Origin: Tissierellia bacterium
GTDB taxonomy: Bacteria > Bacillota > Clostridia > Tissierellales > Peptoniphilaceae
Direction: 5' to 3'
DNA length: 44,023 nt
Assembly (NCBI GenBank): GCA_012519495.1
Contig: JAAYQA010000032.1
Coordinates: 1-44,023 of the forward strand
The translations under genes were made by a program, and so were the position numbers. Under the pieces are notes generated by a model. The model made no database searches and had not been told where the DNA came from. It worked only from the letters and a program-made list of their open reading frames with translations. The stretch's first letter is position 1; each line of letters opens with the position of its first letter. Below, in pieces: positions 33,965 to 41,969 of this stretch.

Positions 33965-35202
33965 CCGTTTTCAAACCGTTCCGGGCGTATCGACCGGTAA
34001 CCGACAAAGCCAAAGAGGTAGCCGCGCTGCCTTATGATGTGATGAACGAAAAAGAAGCCCGGGCCATGGTCCGGAATTTGCCGGACAGCTTTTTGCGGAT
34101 CGACCGCGCGGAGGTTAATCTGCCCGAAGGAACCGACCCCCACGCAGACGCCGTGTATGAAACGGCAAGAGAGCTGTTGGAACAAAAGATACAGGAAGGC
34201 GTGTATGTGCAGGAGGCGGCTCCTGTGTATTATATCTATCGCCTGGTGTGGAAAGGACGTGCCCAAACCGGGATCGTGGGTTTGCTGTCGGTGGAAGACT
34301 ACGAAAACGACGTCATCAAAAAGCATGAGTTCACGCGGGCGGAAAAAGAAAAAGACCGCATCCGGCATGTAGACACCACATCCGCCCACACCGGCCCCAT
34401 CTTCATAACGTACCGCGCACAGGACGCCATCCGGACGATTACCGAACAAGCCACACAGCAACCGCCCGAGGTGGATATTACCTTCGATGACGGGGTGACC
34501 CATCAGATCTGGCCTTTACAGGACGAGGCAGCCATCCGTGCGATCGAAGACGCGTTTTTGTCGATTCCTGCCGTTTATATAGCCGACGGGCATCACCGGG
34601 CGGCATCGGCCGTGCGCGTGGGCCAGCACCGCAGAGACGCCAATCCGGGTCATACCGGCCGGGAAGAATACAATTATTTCCTGTCGGTTGTGTTTCCCGA
34701 TGAGGACCTTTTGGTATTGGACTATAACCGGGTCGTCGAAGACTTAAACGGCCTGGACGAGAACACATTTCTGGAGAAGATCGCCGAACGGTTTACCCTT
34801 ACCGAACGGGAAGAACCGACCGATCTGCATCCGGATGCGCCACAGCAGTTTGTCATGGTGCTGGACGACAAAGCGTATACGCTCACACCCAAAGCGGGCA
34901 GTTTCGACGCGGACGACCCCGTGTACAGCCTGGATGCATCCATCCTGCAGGAAAATCTGCTGCGGCCGGTACTGGGGATCGATGATCCGCGGACGAATGA
35001 CCGCATCGACTTTGTGGGCGGGATCCGCGGACAGGAAGGGGTCACCCGGCGCCTCAAAGAGGATATGCGCGTCGGCTTCCTCCTGTACCCGACCTCCATT
35101 GCGCAGTTGATGCGCATTGCCGATGCAGGCGAGGTTATGCCGCCCAAATCCACCTGGTTTGAACCCAAGCTGCGCTCGGGCCTGTTCATCCACAAATTCT
35201 AA
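33961..35202 (+). CDS. DUF1015 family protein of the serine operon
   Basis: A 413-residue protein with the DUF1015 pattern: FKPFRAYRPVTDKAKEVAAL at the start, LPYDVMNEKEAR, HEFTRAEKEKDRIRH and YIADGHHRAASAVR. The ADGHHR motif recalls the ParB/sulfiredoxin-fold serine kinases of the SerK type; from memory, so only a hypothesis. The family is almost always downstream of serC and serA-like genes, as here, which supports a part in serine or phosphoserine metabolism. ATGA overlap with serA. No serB-type phosphatase is seen in the window. Confidence 0.9.
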   Translation: MTVFKPFRAYRPVTDKAKEVAALPYDVMNEKEARAMVRNLPDSFLRIDRAEVNLPEGTDPHADAVYETARELLEQKIQEGVYVQEAAPVYYIYRLVWKGRAQTGIVGLLSVEDYENDVIKKHEFTRAEKEKDRIRHVDTTSAHTGPIFITYRAQDAIRTITEQATQQPPEVDITFDDGVTHQIWPLQDEAAIRAIEDAFLSIPAVYIADGHHRAASAVRVGQHRRDANPGHTGREEYNYFLSVVFPDEDLLVLDYNRVVEDLNGLDENTFLEKIAERFTLTEREEPTDLHPDAPQQFVMVLDDKAYTLTPKAGSFDADDPVYSLDASILQENLLRPVLGIDDPRTNDRIDFVGGIRGQEGVTRRLKEDMRVGFLLYPTSIAQLMRIADAGEVMPPKSTWFEPKLRSGLFIHKF

Positions 35203-35211
35203 ACAAAAACC

Positions 35212-35375
35212 CCACAGGCGCCCGAACGGGCGCCTGTGGTGCAATGAAATACGCCTTCGGCGTGTGAAATACTCGCTACGCTCATGCGAAATACCTCGCA
35301 CGCGCGGCGCTTTACGCGCCCGGCTTGTGCTCGGTGCGATATACGCGGTGTGCCCCGCGTGTGAAGCGGAAGATT
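35212..35375 (+). repeat. Mosaic hairpin repeat, copy A
   Basis: The 306-bp gap between DUF1015 and the DsrE-like gene begins with a 12-bp perfect hairpin (35212-35239, CCACAGGCGCCC), probably a terminator without a T run on the plus strand. A run of small GC hairpins follows, each separated by GTGAAATA or GCGATATA-type spacers: ACGCC/GGCGT, a Cys-like TCGCTACGCT unit, then GCGCGGCGCTTTACGCGCC. From 35376 to 35508 nothing further is recognised apart from the AAAGGAG ribosome site of the next gene. Confidence 0.8.
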
Positions 35376-35508
35376 ATTGCTATTGTAGCGGCGATTTTAC
35401 GATCGCCGAACGAACCGGAACCAACCCCGTGTTCGCTTACCCCTTCTTCGGGGGGCTTTTACGGACCATTGGGTATGTATAGGGAAGGAAAGAGAAAGGA
35501 GCCGTTTT

Positions 35509-35847
35509 ATGAAAAAAATACTGTTTTATGTGATGGGTGGAGAAAATATGTGCTTTACGCATGTTCTTCTGAATGCGCTGGATCTGCATGCCGCCGGCTA
35601 TGAAGTGAAGATTGTGTTTGAAGGGCAGTCGGTTAAACTGCCGGGCCAGCTGGAGGAGAAACAGGACGCCATGTACATAGAGGCCAAGGAAAAAGGGCTG
35701 ATTGCCGGCGTTTGCCAGGCTTGTGCCACCATGCTGGGCGTGCTGGATGCGGTGAAAGAAACGGGACTCCCCCTGCTGAACGATATGCGCGGCCATGCGG
35801 GGATCAAACCCTTTGCGGACCAGGGATACGAAACCGTCGAATTCTAA
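35509..35847 (+). CDS. DsrE-fold sulfur-relay-like protein
   Basis: A 112-residue cytoplasmic protein of the DsrE/DsrF-like fold: MKKILFYVMGGENMCFTHVL at the start, a strand YEVKIVFEG, and two cysteines in GVCQACATMLGVLDAV where DsrE proteins keep their reactive cysteine. Members move sulfur or have unknown redox roles. The gene stands alone between a repeat and a terminator, with AAAGGAGC upstream of ATG. The partner is unknown. Confidence 0.82.
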   Translation: MKKILFYVMGGENMCFTHVLLNALDLHAAGYEVKIVFEGQSVKLPGQLEEKQDAMYIEAKEKGLIAGVCQACATMLGVLDAVKETGLPLLNDMRGHAGIKPFADQGYETVEF

Positions 35848-35887
35848 TCGGCAAGACGCCGTTTGATAGAACGTAACGCATGCGGGT

Positions 35888-35918
35888 GCCGCTGCCGGGA
35901 ATCGGCAGCGGCGCTTTT
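35888..35918 (+). terminator. Intrinsic terminator after the DsrE-like gene
   Basis: GCCGCTGCCG and CGGCAGCGGC form a 10-bp stem followed by T5. Confidence 0.92.
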
Positions 35919-35923
35919 TATTA

Positions 35924-35952
35924 TTGCTCTTCTTTCTTTAGCATGCTATACT
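35924..35952 (+). promoter_or_regulatory. serS promoter with extended -10
   Basis: TTGCTC, a 17-bp spacer and TATACT, with TGC directly ahead (TGCTATACT). Confidence 0.65.
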
Positions 35953-35969
35953 AAGTCTGATAGGAAAAT

Positions 35970-36167
35970 GCGATGAACGGAGAGAAAGTTGCAGTATGCG
36001 CCTCACAGAGAGCCGGGAAGGGTGGAAACCGGCAGGTGGCGGCAGCCGTCCGGCCGGGAGCAATTACGAATGTTGGAGTGGATCGTATACCGATTAAGCA
36101 AGGTGGCACCGCGGAAAATTTCCGTCCTTGCAGAGGTATGCGGTTTTTTGATTGCAAGGAGGAAACC
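35970..36167 (+). promoter_or_regulatory. T-box leader of serS, apparently translational
   Basis: The conserved T-box AAGGTGGCACCGCGG lies at 36100-36114 in an antisequestrator helix: GCAAGG (36098-36103) pairs with CCTTGC (36126-36131), and CGGAA pairs with TTCCG above the bulge that binds the tRNA end. The stem I side motif CAGAGAGCCGGG is at 36005-36016. The alternative helix TCCTTGCA (36125-36132) with TGCAAGGA (36153-36160) covers the AAGGAGG ribosome site. A T6 run (36144-36149) lies within the loop of that helix, not after it, so it does not form a standard terminator. Uncharged tRNA-Ser should favour the first helix and open the ribosome site. The specifier codon is not certain; AGC at 36059 is one candidate. 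Confidence 0.8.
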
Positions 36168-37439
36168 ATGCTGGATATCAGAAAAGTCCGGGCCAATCCG
36201 GAGGCGGTAAAAGAAGCACTGAAAAAACGAAACGCGAGCTTTCCCATCGACGAGGTACTGGCGGTGGATACGGAGCGCCGTACGCTTTTAACCGAAGTAG
36301 AGCAGAAAAAAGCGGAGCAGAACAAAGTCTCAAAAGACATCCCCCGTCTGAAAAAAGAGGGGCAGGATGTGCAGCCGGTGTTTGAGCAGATGAAGCTTTT
36401 GTCCGATGCGATCAAAGCATCGGATGAGAAGATCCGCGAGCTGGACGGGAAACTGAAAGGGCTTTTGCTGGAGATCCCCAATACGCCGCATGCGAGCGTC
36501 CCCGAAGGCGACGACGACAGCTGTAATGTGGAAGTGATGCAATGGGGCGAACCCACGCAGTTTTCGTTTGCGCCCAAAGCGCACTGGGATATCGGAACGA
36601 ATTTAGGCGTTTTGGATTTTGAAAAGGCCTCCAAGATCACCGGACCGCGCTTTACGCTCTTTCAGGGAGACGGTTCGCGTCTGGAGCGTGCGCTGTACAG
36701 CTTTATGCTGGATCTGCACACATCCGAACATGGCTATACCGAAATGTCGACGCCCTTTATGGTTAACCGCGATTCCATGATCGGAACGGGGCAGCTGCCA
36801 AAGTTTGAGTTCGATATGTTCCATTTGCCGTCAAAGGATTATTTCCTCGTACCCACAGCGGAAGTACCGCTGACGAATCTGCTGCGCGATGAGATCGTAT
36901 CGGCCGACGAACTGCCGATTTATTATACCGCCTATACGCCTTGCTTCCGGCAGGAAGCGGGATCGGCCGGGCGCGATACCCGCGGCTTGATCCGGAACCA
37001 CCAGTTTGACAAGGTGGAGCTGGTGAAGTTCACCGATCGCGAAAGCAGCTACGAGGAATTGGAAAAGCTGACAGAGAACGCCCGCCGCGTGCTGGAACTT
37101 TTGGGCTTGCCGTATCGCGTGGTGACCCTGTGCGGAGGAGACCTCGGCTTTTCGTCGGCAAAAACGTACGATATCGAAGTCTGGATGCCGAGCTATGACC
37201 GCTATGTGGAGATCTCTTCGTGTTCCAATTTTGAGGATTTCCAGGCGAGACGAGCCAATCTGCGCTATCGGGACGCGGACGGAAAGGTACAGAATCTGCA
37301 CACGCTGAACGGTTCGGGCGTGGCGGTCGGCCGCTGTTTTGCCGCTGTGCTGGAGAACTATCAGGAAGAAGACGGCAGCGTGCGCATACCCGAGGTCTTG
37401 CAGCCGTATATGAACGGCCGTACAAAACTGGAAGTCTAA
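36168..37439 (+). CDS. serS: Serine-tRNA ligase, class II
   Basis: The 423-residue enzyme has the long N-terminal antiparallel coiled coil (about 30-100) that recognises the tRNA long arm, class II motif 2 ([20 protein letters not shown]), and motif 3 ([18 protein letters not shown]). TAEVPLTNL marks the serine site. AAGGAGG lies 5 bp before the ATG and is the target of the T-box helix. It charges tRNA-Ser, including the tRNA-Ser gene at 17597. The length is standard. The coding region starts inside a longer frame from 35973 that only spans the leader. Confidence 0.98.
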   Translation: MLDIRKVRANPEAVKEALKKRNASFPIDEVLAVDTERRTLLTEVEQKKAEQNKVSKDIPRLKKEGQDVQPVFEQMKLLSDAIKASDEKIRELDGKLKGLLLEIPNTPHASVPEGDDDSCNVEVMQWGEPTQFSFAPKAHWDIGTNLGVLDFEKASKITGPRFTLFQGDGSRLERALYSFMLDLHTSEHGYTEMSTPFMVNRDSMIGTGQLPKFEFDMFHLPSKDYFLVPTAEVPLTNLLRDEIVSADELPIYYTAYTPCFRQEAGSAGRDTRGLIRNHQFDKVELVKFTDRESSYEELEKLTENARRVLELLGLPYRVVTLCGGDLGFSSAKTYDIEVWMPSYDRYVEISSCSNFEDFQARRANLRYRDADGKVQNLHTLNGSGVAVGRCFAAVLENYQEEDGSVRIPEVLQPYMNGRTKLEV

Positions 37440-37450
37440 GAGAGCCAAAT

Positions 37451-37482
37451 GAGCCGGACAGGTCATTCTTCGCCGGCTCTTT
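37451..37482 (+). terminator. Weak terminator after serS
   Basis: GAGCCGG and CCGGCTC form a 7-bp stem with a 15-nt loop and a short T tract. Confidence 0.55.
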
Positions 37483-37487
37483 GCCGT

Positions 37488-37517
37488 TTGACATTTTTGG
37501 AGGCGGTGCGGTAATAT
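37488..37517 (+). promoter_or_regulatory. tRNA-Arg promoter
   Basis: A perfect TTGACA, an 18-bp spacer and TAATAT, with TATAAT also overlapping 3 bp downstream. It lies 11 bp before the tRNA. Confidence 0.65.
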
Positions 37518-37527
37518 AATCGCATAC

Positions 37528-37602
37528 GCCTCCATAGTTAAATGGATATAACCGTCCCCTCCTAAGGGACAATTACAGGTTCGATTCCTGTTGGGGGTAC
37601 CA
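37528..37602 (+). tRNA. tRNA-Arg(CCT), CCA encoded
   Basis: Acceptor GCCTCCA pairs with TGGGGGT (including two G-U pairs). The anticodon stem GTCCC/GGGAC encloses CTCCTAA, giving anticodon CCT for AGG. The T loop is GGTTCGATTCC. CCA is encoded. Confidence 0.95.
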
Positions 37603-37616
37603 AGGGGGCGCCCATT

Positions 37617-37800
37617 GTGGTGCAATGAAATACTTCGCACGCGCGGGCGCTTTGCGCGCCCGGCTTGTGCTCGGTGCGATATATACGGCTTGCGCCAAAC
37701 GTTCGCTAAACTACGAGGTGCAGCGATATACGCCCGGAGGGCGTGCGAATTAGCGACGCACACTTTTCTTGTGCGTGTGAAATATTCGGCCGGGGGCCGA
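37617..37800 (+). repeat. Mosaic hairpin repeat, copy B
   Basis: Directly after tRNA-Arg, this stretch shares TGTGGTGCAATGAAATAC with copy A, and its next 50 nt (37631-37684) match 35293-35345 with three differences. Further modules follow: CGCCC/GGGCG after GCGATATA, a GCGACGCACAC/GTGCGTGTG unit, and ATTCGGCC/GGCCGAAT after GTGAAATA. Copy A ends after the shared part, so the elements are built from interchangeable hairpin units. Confidence 0.85.
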
Positions 37801-37808
37801 ATGTGGGG

Positions 37809-37832
37809 GCCGGCCGGAAGGTCGGCTTTTTT
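37809..37832 (+). terminator. Terminator upstream of tadA
   Basis: GCCGGCC, GGAA and GGTCGGC form a 7-bp stem followed by T6. It would end the tRNA-Arg transcript. Confidence 0.85.
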
Positions 37833-37859
37833 ATATAGTGAAAAAGGAGGGGTGTGCGG

Positions 37860-38372
37860 ATGCTTTGGGATAGCGACCGGTTTTTTATGGGACTGGCCAT
37901 CGGGATCGCGCGTTCTGAGCCTACGGGACAGGAAGTGCCTGTAGGTGCGGTTTTGGTGCAAAACGGAGTGATTCTGTCGATGGCGACCAATGCGATTGTC
38001 ACAGACACGCATCCGCTGCGTCATGCGGAAACGCTGGCGCTGGAGCGGGCGTTTCGCCGCACGGGCACGCTGCGCATCCCGCATACGACGCTCTATACCA
38101 CGCTGGAACCGTGTGCCATGTGCGCCGGGGCCATTGTGCTGGCCCGGGTGGAACGTGTGGTGATCGGGGCGATGGACGAAAAACGCGGCTGCGGGGGCTC
38201 GGTGTACAATTTGCTGGATGCACCGGCCCTGAATCACCGGGCCAGGGTGACGACGGGGGTACGGGAAGCGGAGTGCGCCGCGTTATTGACACAGTTTTTT
38301 CAAGCAGTCCGTGCGAATAAAAAGAAGAAAAATGCGCAAACTACATCTCTAATGGGTAATAAAGAAAGGTAA
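37860..38372 (+). CDS. tadA: tRNA-specific adenosine deaminase
   Basis: Start at 37860, 9 bp after AAAGGAGG; a GTG at 37854 is too close. The 170-residue deaminase makes inosine at the wobble position of tRNA-Arg(ACG). The zinc and catalytic residues are H55, A56, E57 (HAE) and P84, C85, C88 (PCAMC). The core ARVERVVIGAMDEKRGCGGS is typical. Its C-terminus (KKKKNAQTTSLMGNKER) is a basic extension. It precedes the coiled-coil gene by 13 bp. In Bacillus, tadA lies near the SRP RNA and dnaX; here it is 20 kb away. Confidence 0.95.
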   Translation: MLWDSDRFFMGLAIGIARSEPTGQEVPVGAVLVQNGVILSMATNAIVTDTHPLRHAETLALERAFRRTGTLRIPHTTLYTTLEPCAMCAGAIVLARVERVVIGAMDEKRGCGGSVYNLLDAPALNHRARVTTGVREAECAALLTQFFQAVRANKKKKNAQTTSLMGNKER

Positions 38373-38385
38373 AGGAGGGGTGACT

Positions 38386-39315
38386 TTGATTTCCGAACGC
38401 AGAGAGTTTCTGGATACCATCCGAAAAGAAGAGGAACAGCTCGTCTTTTTGCAGATGCGCAAGGAACTCTTAAGCAAACTATTAAAGAATAAATATGCAC
38501 AGAGAGACGGAACAGAGACCGACCTCCGCATTGCGCGGGAAAATGCGTTGCCTTCCAAAACCCGGACGGTGAAACATTTTGTGCTTCGCGTGGCGGGCAA
38601 AGAGGATGAACATACCGCCAAGTCGGGGATCCGGCACAATTATGCCGCGGATCTGCAAGAGAAGATCCGTGCGGACATCCCCCTGATTGAGCGGGAAGTC
38701 CGGGAGCTGATCGGCCTGCGTGCAGCTTCTGCCAAGGCGCTGGATGACCGGCGTGCGGAAGAAGAAACCGTGCGGCAGGAACTGCTCCGGTATATCGGTA
38801 CGATGCGAAAGGACGCAAAAGAAGCGCTGCACGCCTATGAACAGGCGGACAGAGAGCTTCGGCTGCTGCGCGATACGGCTTCGTCGGGTCATGCGTTTTA
38901 CACCTATTTGCGGGCGCTGGAAAAGCAGCTGGAAGGGGCCGCATATACTGCAAACCGTCCGATCGGCGACAAGCCGTATTTTGACATTCTTCTCCAAAGG
39001 GCGTATACCGGCCAGGGCGAAAAATGGGCGGAGTCGGCCGAGAGCCTGCAGATTGCCTTTTTAGCCGATCTGCGCACGCTGGATGCCATGACCCCGTACA
39101 AATACCGCACCGCCGGACAGTTGGCGTTTTCACCACTGTTTTTTGATACGACGCTGACCAAACTTCTCACCCTGCGAAAAGGCGATACCCTGCTTGCCGG
39201 GCTCGCGCAGGCAACCGATGAGCTGGCTACGGTTTTGTTGTCGGTGGAGGAAGCCAAAAAAGAGGCAGAAATCGTGCGGAGCCAATGCGCGGAAGGGGCC
39301 GGTCTGGTCCTGTAA
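38386..39315 (+). CDS. Unknown coiled-coil protein
   Basis: The TTG at 38386 is the best start: it lies 7 bp after GGAGG, while the GTG at 38380 is only 1 bp away. The 309-residue protein is mostly helical and charged, with coiled-coil-like heptads at about 5-40 (REFLDTIRKEEEQLVFLQMR) and 85-160 (KIRADIPLIEREVRELIGLR). No signal peptide, membrane segment or known catalytic motif was seen. I do not recognise the family. Together with the next gene it probably forms a two-gene unit after tadA; no function can be inferred. Confidence 0.6.
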   Translation: MISERREFLDTIRKEEEQLVFLQMRKELLSKLLKNKYAQRDGTETDLRIARENALPSKTRTVKHFVLRVAGKEDEHTAKSGIRHNYAADLQEKIRADIPLIEREVRELIGLRAASAKALDDRRAEEETVRQELLRYIGTMRKDAKEALHAYEQADRELRLLRDTASSGHAFYTYLRALEKQLEGAAYTANRPIGDKPYFDILLQRAYTGQGEKWAESAESLQIAFLADLRTLDAMTPYKYRTAGQLAFSPLFFDTTLTKLLTLRKGDTLLAGLAQATDELATVLLSVEEAKKEAEIVRSQCAEGAGLVL

Positions 39316-39343
39316 CCATTTTACAACCGGAAAGGGGAATACC

Positions 39344-39841
39344 ATGAACAACCATAAGCAGATCCATCCGGAAGACCCACACGAAAAAGACAGAAACAAA
39401 GCCCATCCCGATGTACCGTTGGATGAAAACGCAGCGCTGCATCCGGAAAGTCCGCCGCACGATACGCGGGCAAAACGGGATTATGTAGCGGAAAGCACCG
39501 TAGAGGGCGACGGCATTTACGATGAATCGCTCTTTGAAGAGGACAAAGATCCGGTACCGCCTTCAGGCGAACGCGATACGGCCATCACCCCGGCCGATAC
39601 GCAGGTACCCGCAACCGAAAGTCCGCAGCCGCCCCGCGCAGACGTACAGGAGGAAAGCACGGCACACAATCGGCTGGAACGGGCAATTGAAGAGAAAACC
39701 GCAGAACCCGAACCCGTGCATCCGCATATGCATGATTCGCAGGATCATCTGGAAGAGCGCGAGCGGCAAAAAGACAAAGACATGCAGGACGCGGACGTGT
39801 ATAATGTATTCAGACGATCCAAGTACAGAGGCGACACGTAA
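39344..39841 (+). CDS. Disordered acidic protein of unknown function
   Basis: A 165-residue protein, ATG preceded by AAAGGGGA. It is rich in Glu, Asp, Pro and His (MNNHKQIHPEDPHEKDRNKA and EDKDPVPPSGERD). It has no hydrophobic core, no signal peptide and no recognised domain, and appears intrinsically disordered. The C-terminus (DADVYNVFRRSKYRGDT) is basic and may bind a partner. Its genuine nature is supported by the ribosome site and terminator; a function is not. Confidence 0.55.
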   Translation: MNNHKQIHPEDPHEKDRNKAHPDVPLDENAALHPESPPHDTRAKRDYVAESTVEGDGIYDESLFEEDKDPVPPSGERDTAITPADTQVPATESPQPPRADVQEESTAHNRLERAIEEKTAEPEPVHPHMHDSQDHLEERERQKDKDMQDADVYNVFRRSKYRGDT

Positions 39842-39846
39842 AAACC

Positions 39847-39879
39847 AAGAGGCCGTCCTCGCGTAGGAGGCCTCTTTTT
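39847..39879 (+). terminator. Intrinsic terminator before the amylase gene
   Basis: AAGAGGCC and GGCCTCTT form an 8-bp stem with an inner TCCT/AGGA pairing, then T5. Confidence 0.88.
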
Positions 39880-39902
39880 ACATGGGAAGAATGGAGAAAA
39901 AT

Positions 39903-41357
39903 GTGAAGAATGGAATAATGTTTCAAGGATTTGAATGGTATCTGCCGTCGGGCGGCTATTTTGCCGACATGGAAAATAAGATCCCCGATCTGGTAGCCGC
40001 CGGGATCAACTCCGTCTGGCTGCCTCCGCAGTGCAAAGCTACCGGCGTGTTTGATGTCGGCTACGGCATCTATGATCTGTATGATCTGGGAGAATTTGAC
40101 CAAAAAGGCGAGCAGCGGACAAAATACGGTACGAAAGAGGAATATCTGCAGCTGATCCGGGCTTTGCATGAGGCGGGCATTCGGGTCTATGCCGATGTGG
40201 TGCTCAATCATAAAGCCGGGGCCGACGAGTCGGAACATTTTGATGCAGTGCAGGTGAATCCGGCCAATCGCACAGAAGAGATCGGCGATGTGCACGAGAT
40301 TGAAGCGTGGACGCATTTTCATTTTCCGGGGCGCCGGGGCAAATATTCGGACTTCCAGTGGCACTGGTATCATTTCACCGGTGTGGACTTTGATCAGAAG
40401 TCCGGCGAATCCGGCGTGTACCGCGTCGTGGGCGACGGCAAGGGCTGGGCGTATGGCGTATCCGGCGAGAAGGGCAATTTCGACTATCTCATGTTTGCCG
40501 ATATCGACCATCACCATCCGGAGGTGCGGGAAGAACTCTTCCGCTGGGCAGACTGGATGATTGAAGAAACCGGGGTGGACGGTTTCCGTGTGGATGCAGC
40601 CAAGCATATAGACCGCACCTTTATGCGCGACTTTATTAATTATGTTGACGAGAAACACGAAGATTTCTACTGGTTCGGTGAATACTGGCAGGCCTACAGC
40701 GACAAAACCGGCAAGTATATGGAAATAACCGAATACGATATGGACCTGTTTGATGTCACGCTGCACTACAATCTGGTGGCGGCCGCCCGGGGCGGAAAAT
40801 CCTACGACATCCGTAAAATCTTCGACGGGACGCTGGTAAAGGAACACCCGGCCATGGCGGTCACCTTTGTGAACAATCACGATTCACAACCGGGACAGTC
40901 GTTGGAAAACTTTGTAGATCGCTGGTTTATCCCCCATGCGTATGCGCTGATCCTCCTGCGAAAGGACGGCTACCCCTGTGTATTCTACGGCGACTACTAC
41001 GGGATCTCCGGGGAAAACCCGATTGAAGGCAATAAGGAACTTTTGGACAAGCTGATGAAACTCAGAAATTCCTTCGCCTACGGCGATCAGGAAGACCATA
41101 TGATTTCAGAGAATATCCTCGGCTGGACGCGCCACGGCACAAAAGAGCATCCCGGCAAAATGGTTACGCTGTTAAACACGGGAGACGCCGCCACGATGGA
41201 ACTGTTTATCGGAAAAGAACAAGCCGGCAAAACCTATGCCGACTATTTGGGTATACAGGAAGAGTCGGTACAGATCAACGAAGAAGGCAAAGGGAGTTTT
41301 ACCGTGGGGCCGGGCAGCATTGCCTGCTGGGCGGAAACGGGCAACCCGATTGATTAG
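39903..41357 (+). CDS. Cytoplasmic alpha-amylase, GH13_5 type
   Basis: The start chosen is GTG at 39903, 6 bp after GGAG, because homologues begin MKNGxMMQxFEWYLP, matching VKNGIMFQGFEWYLP. The 39882 and 39891 ATGs lack a ribosome site. The 484-residue enzyme has the catalytic triad D231 (GFRVDAAKH), E260 (WFGEYW) and D327 (FVNNHDSQ), and DVVLNHKAGAD for the calcium-site region. No signal peptide, so it degrades internal glucans or maltodextrins. The next gene follows after 8 bp. Confidence 0.92.
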   Translation: MKNGIMFQGFEWYLPSGGYFADMENKIPDLVAAGINSVWLPPQCKATGVFDVGYGIYDLYDLGEFDQKGEQRTKYGTKEEYLQLIRALHEAGIRVYADVVLNHKAGADESEHFDAVQVNPANRTEEIGDVHEIEAWTHFHFPGRRGKYSDFQWHWYHFTGVDFDQKSGESGVYRVVGDGKGWAYGVSGEKGNFDYLMFADIDHHHPEVREELFRWADWMIEETGVDGFRVDAAKHIDRTFMRDFINYVDEKHEDFYWFGEYWQAYSDKTGKYMEITEYDMDLFDVTLHYNLVAAARGGKSYDIRKIFDGTLVKEHPAMAVTFVNNHDSQPGQSLENFVDRWFIPHAYALILLRKDGYPCVFYGDYYGISGENPIEGNKELLDKLMKLRNSFAYGDQEDHMISENILGWTRHGTKEHPGKMVTLLNTGDAATMELFIGKEQAGKTYADYLGIQEESVQINEEGKGSFTVGPGSIACWAETGNPID

Positions 41358-41365
41358 GAGGCCAT

Positions 41366-41896
41366 ATGGGACAACCGTCAACGTATAAGTACGATATGAA
41401 AGAACTGCATCAAATGACGATCGACGCACTCGAGGACCGGGGCGTCTGTCTGGAAGACATCGCCGAGATCGTGTTTGGCCTGCAGGAGAAGTATTTTCCC
41501 GATCTGACGATGGAACTGTGCGTGGAGAATGTACGCGCGGTTTTGCGCAAGAGGGAGTCGATCCATGCGGTATTAACCGGCATTGCGATCGACCAGATTG
41601 CCGATCAGAAACTGTTTCCGGAACCTTTGCAGTCCATTATCGCAGCTGATGAATCCCTTTACGGGGTGGATGAAATCCTCGCATTGGGGATTACGAATCT
41701 GTACGGTTCCATCGGTCTGACAAACTTCGGCTATCTGGATAAGCACAAGCTCGGGATTATCAAAGCGATTGACGAGAGCAAGGACGAGCGGGTGAATACC
41801 TTTCTGGACGACCTGATTGCAGCGATAGCCGCAGCGGCAGCCAGCCGGATCGCGCACAGCGTCAATTACGAACCGCAGGACAAGCCCGTCGTATAA
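41366..41896 (+). CDS. Phosphatidylglycerophosphatase A-like protein
   Basis: A 176-residue protein of the PgpA family, which dephosphorylates phosphatidylglycerophosphate. It shows LEDRGVCLEDIAEIVFGLQE, HAVLTGIAIDQIADQ, EILALGITNLYGSIGLTNFGYLD and FLDDLIAAIAAAAASRIAH, the Firmicutes YutG-type pattern. Unlike E. coli PgpA it has no strong transmembrane segments. AGGAGG lies 5 bp before the ATG. It is in an operon with the amylase only by position. Confidence 0.88.
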   Translation: MGQPSTYKYDMKELHQMTIDALEDRGVCLEDIAEIVFGLQEKYFPDLTMELCVENVRAVLRKRESIHAVLTGIAIDQIADQKLFPEPLQSIIAADESLYGVDEILALGITNLYGSIGLTNFGYLDKHKLGIIKAIDESKDERVNTFLDDLIAAIAAAAASRIAHSVNYEPQDKPVV

Positions 41897-41928
41897 GAGC
41901 CAAACAAATCGCTTATATCTATGCAGAA

Positions 41929-41952
41929 AAAGGGGGATAACCCTCTTTTTTT
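41929..41952 (+). terminator. Intrinsic terminator after the PgpA-like gene
   Basis: AAAGGGGG, ATAA and CCCTCTTT form an 8-bp stem (one G-T pair), followed by T6. Confidence 0.85.
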
Positions 41953-41969
41953 ATGCTTGTTATACGATT

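Noticed and set aside
37528..37800. tRNA-Arg as an integration site for a mobile island
   Set aside because: No integrase, no direct repeat of the tRNA 3' end and only housekeeping genes downstream.
36831..38237. 468-codon open frame on the minus strand
   Set aside because: It spans serS, tRNA-Arg, the hairpin repeat and tadA in antisense; the translation is low complexity and unlike a protein family.
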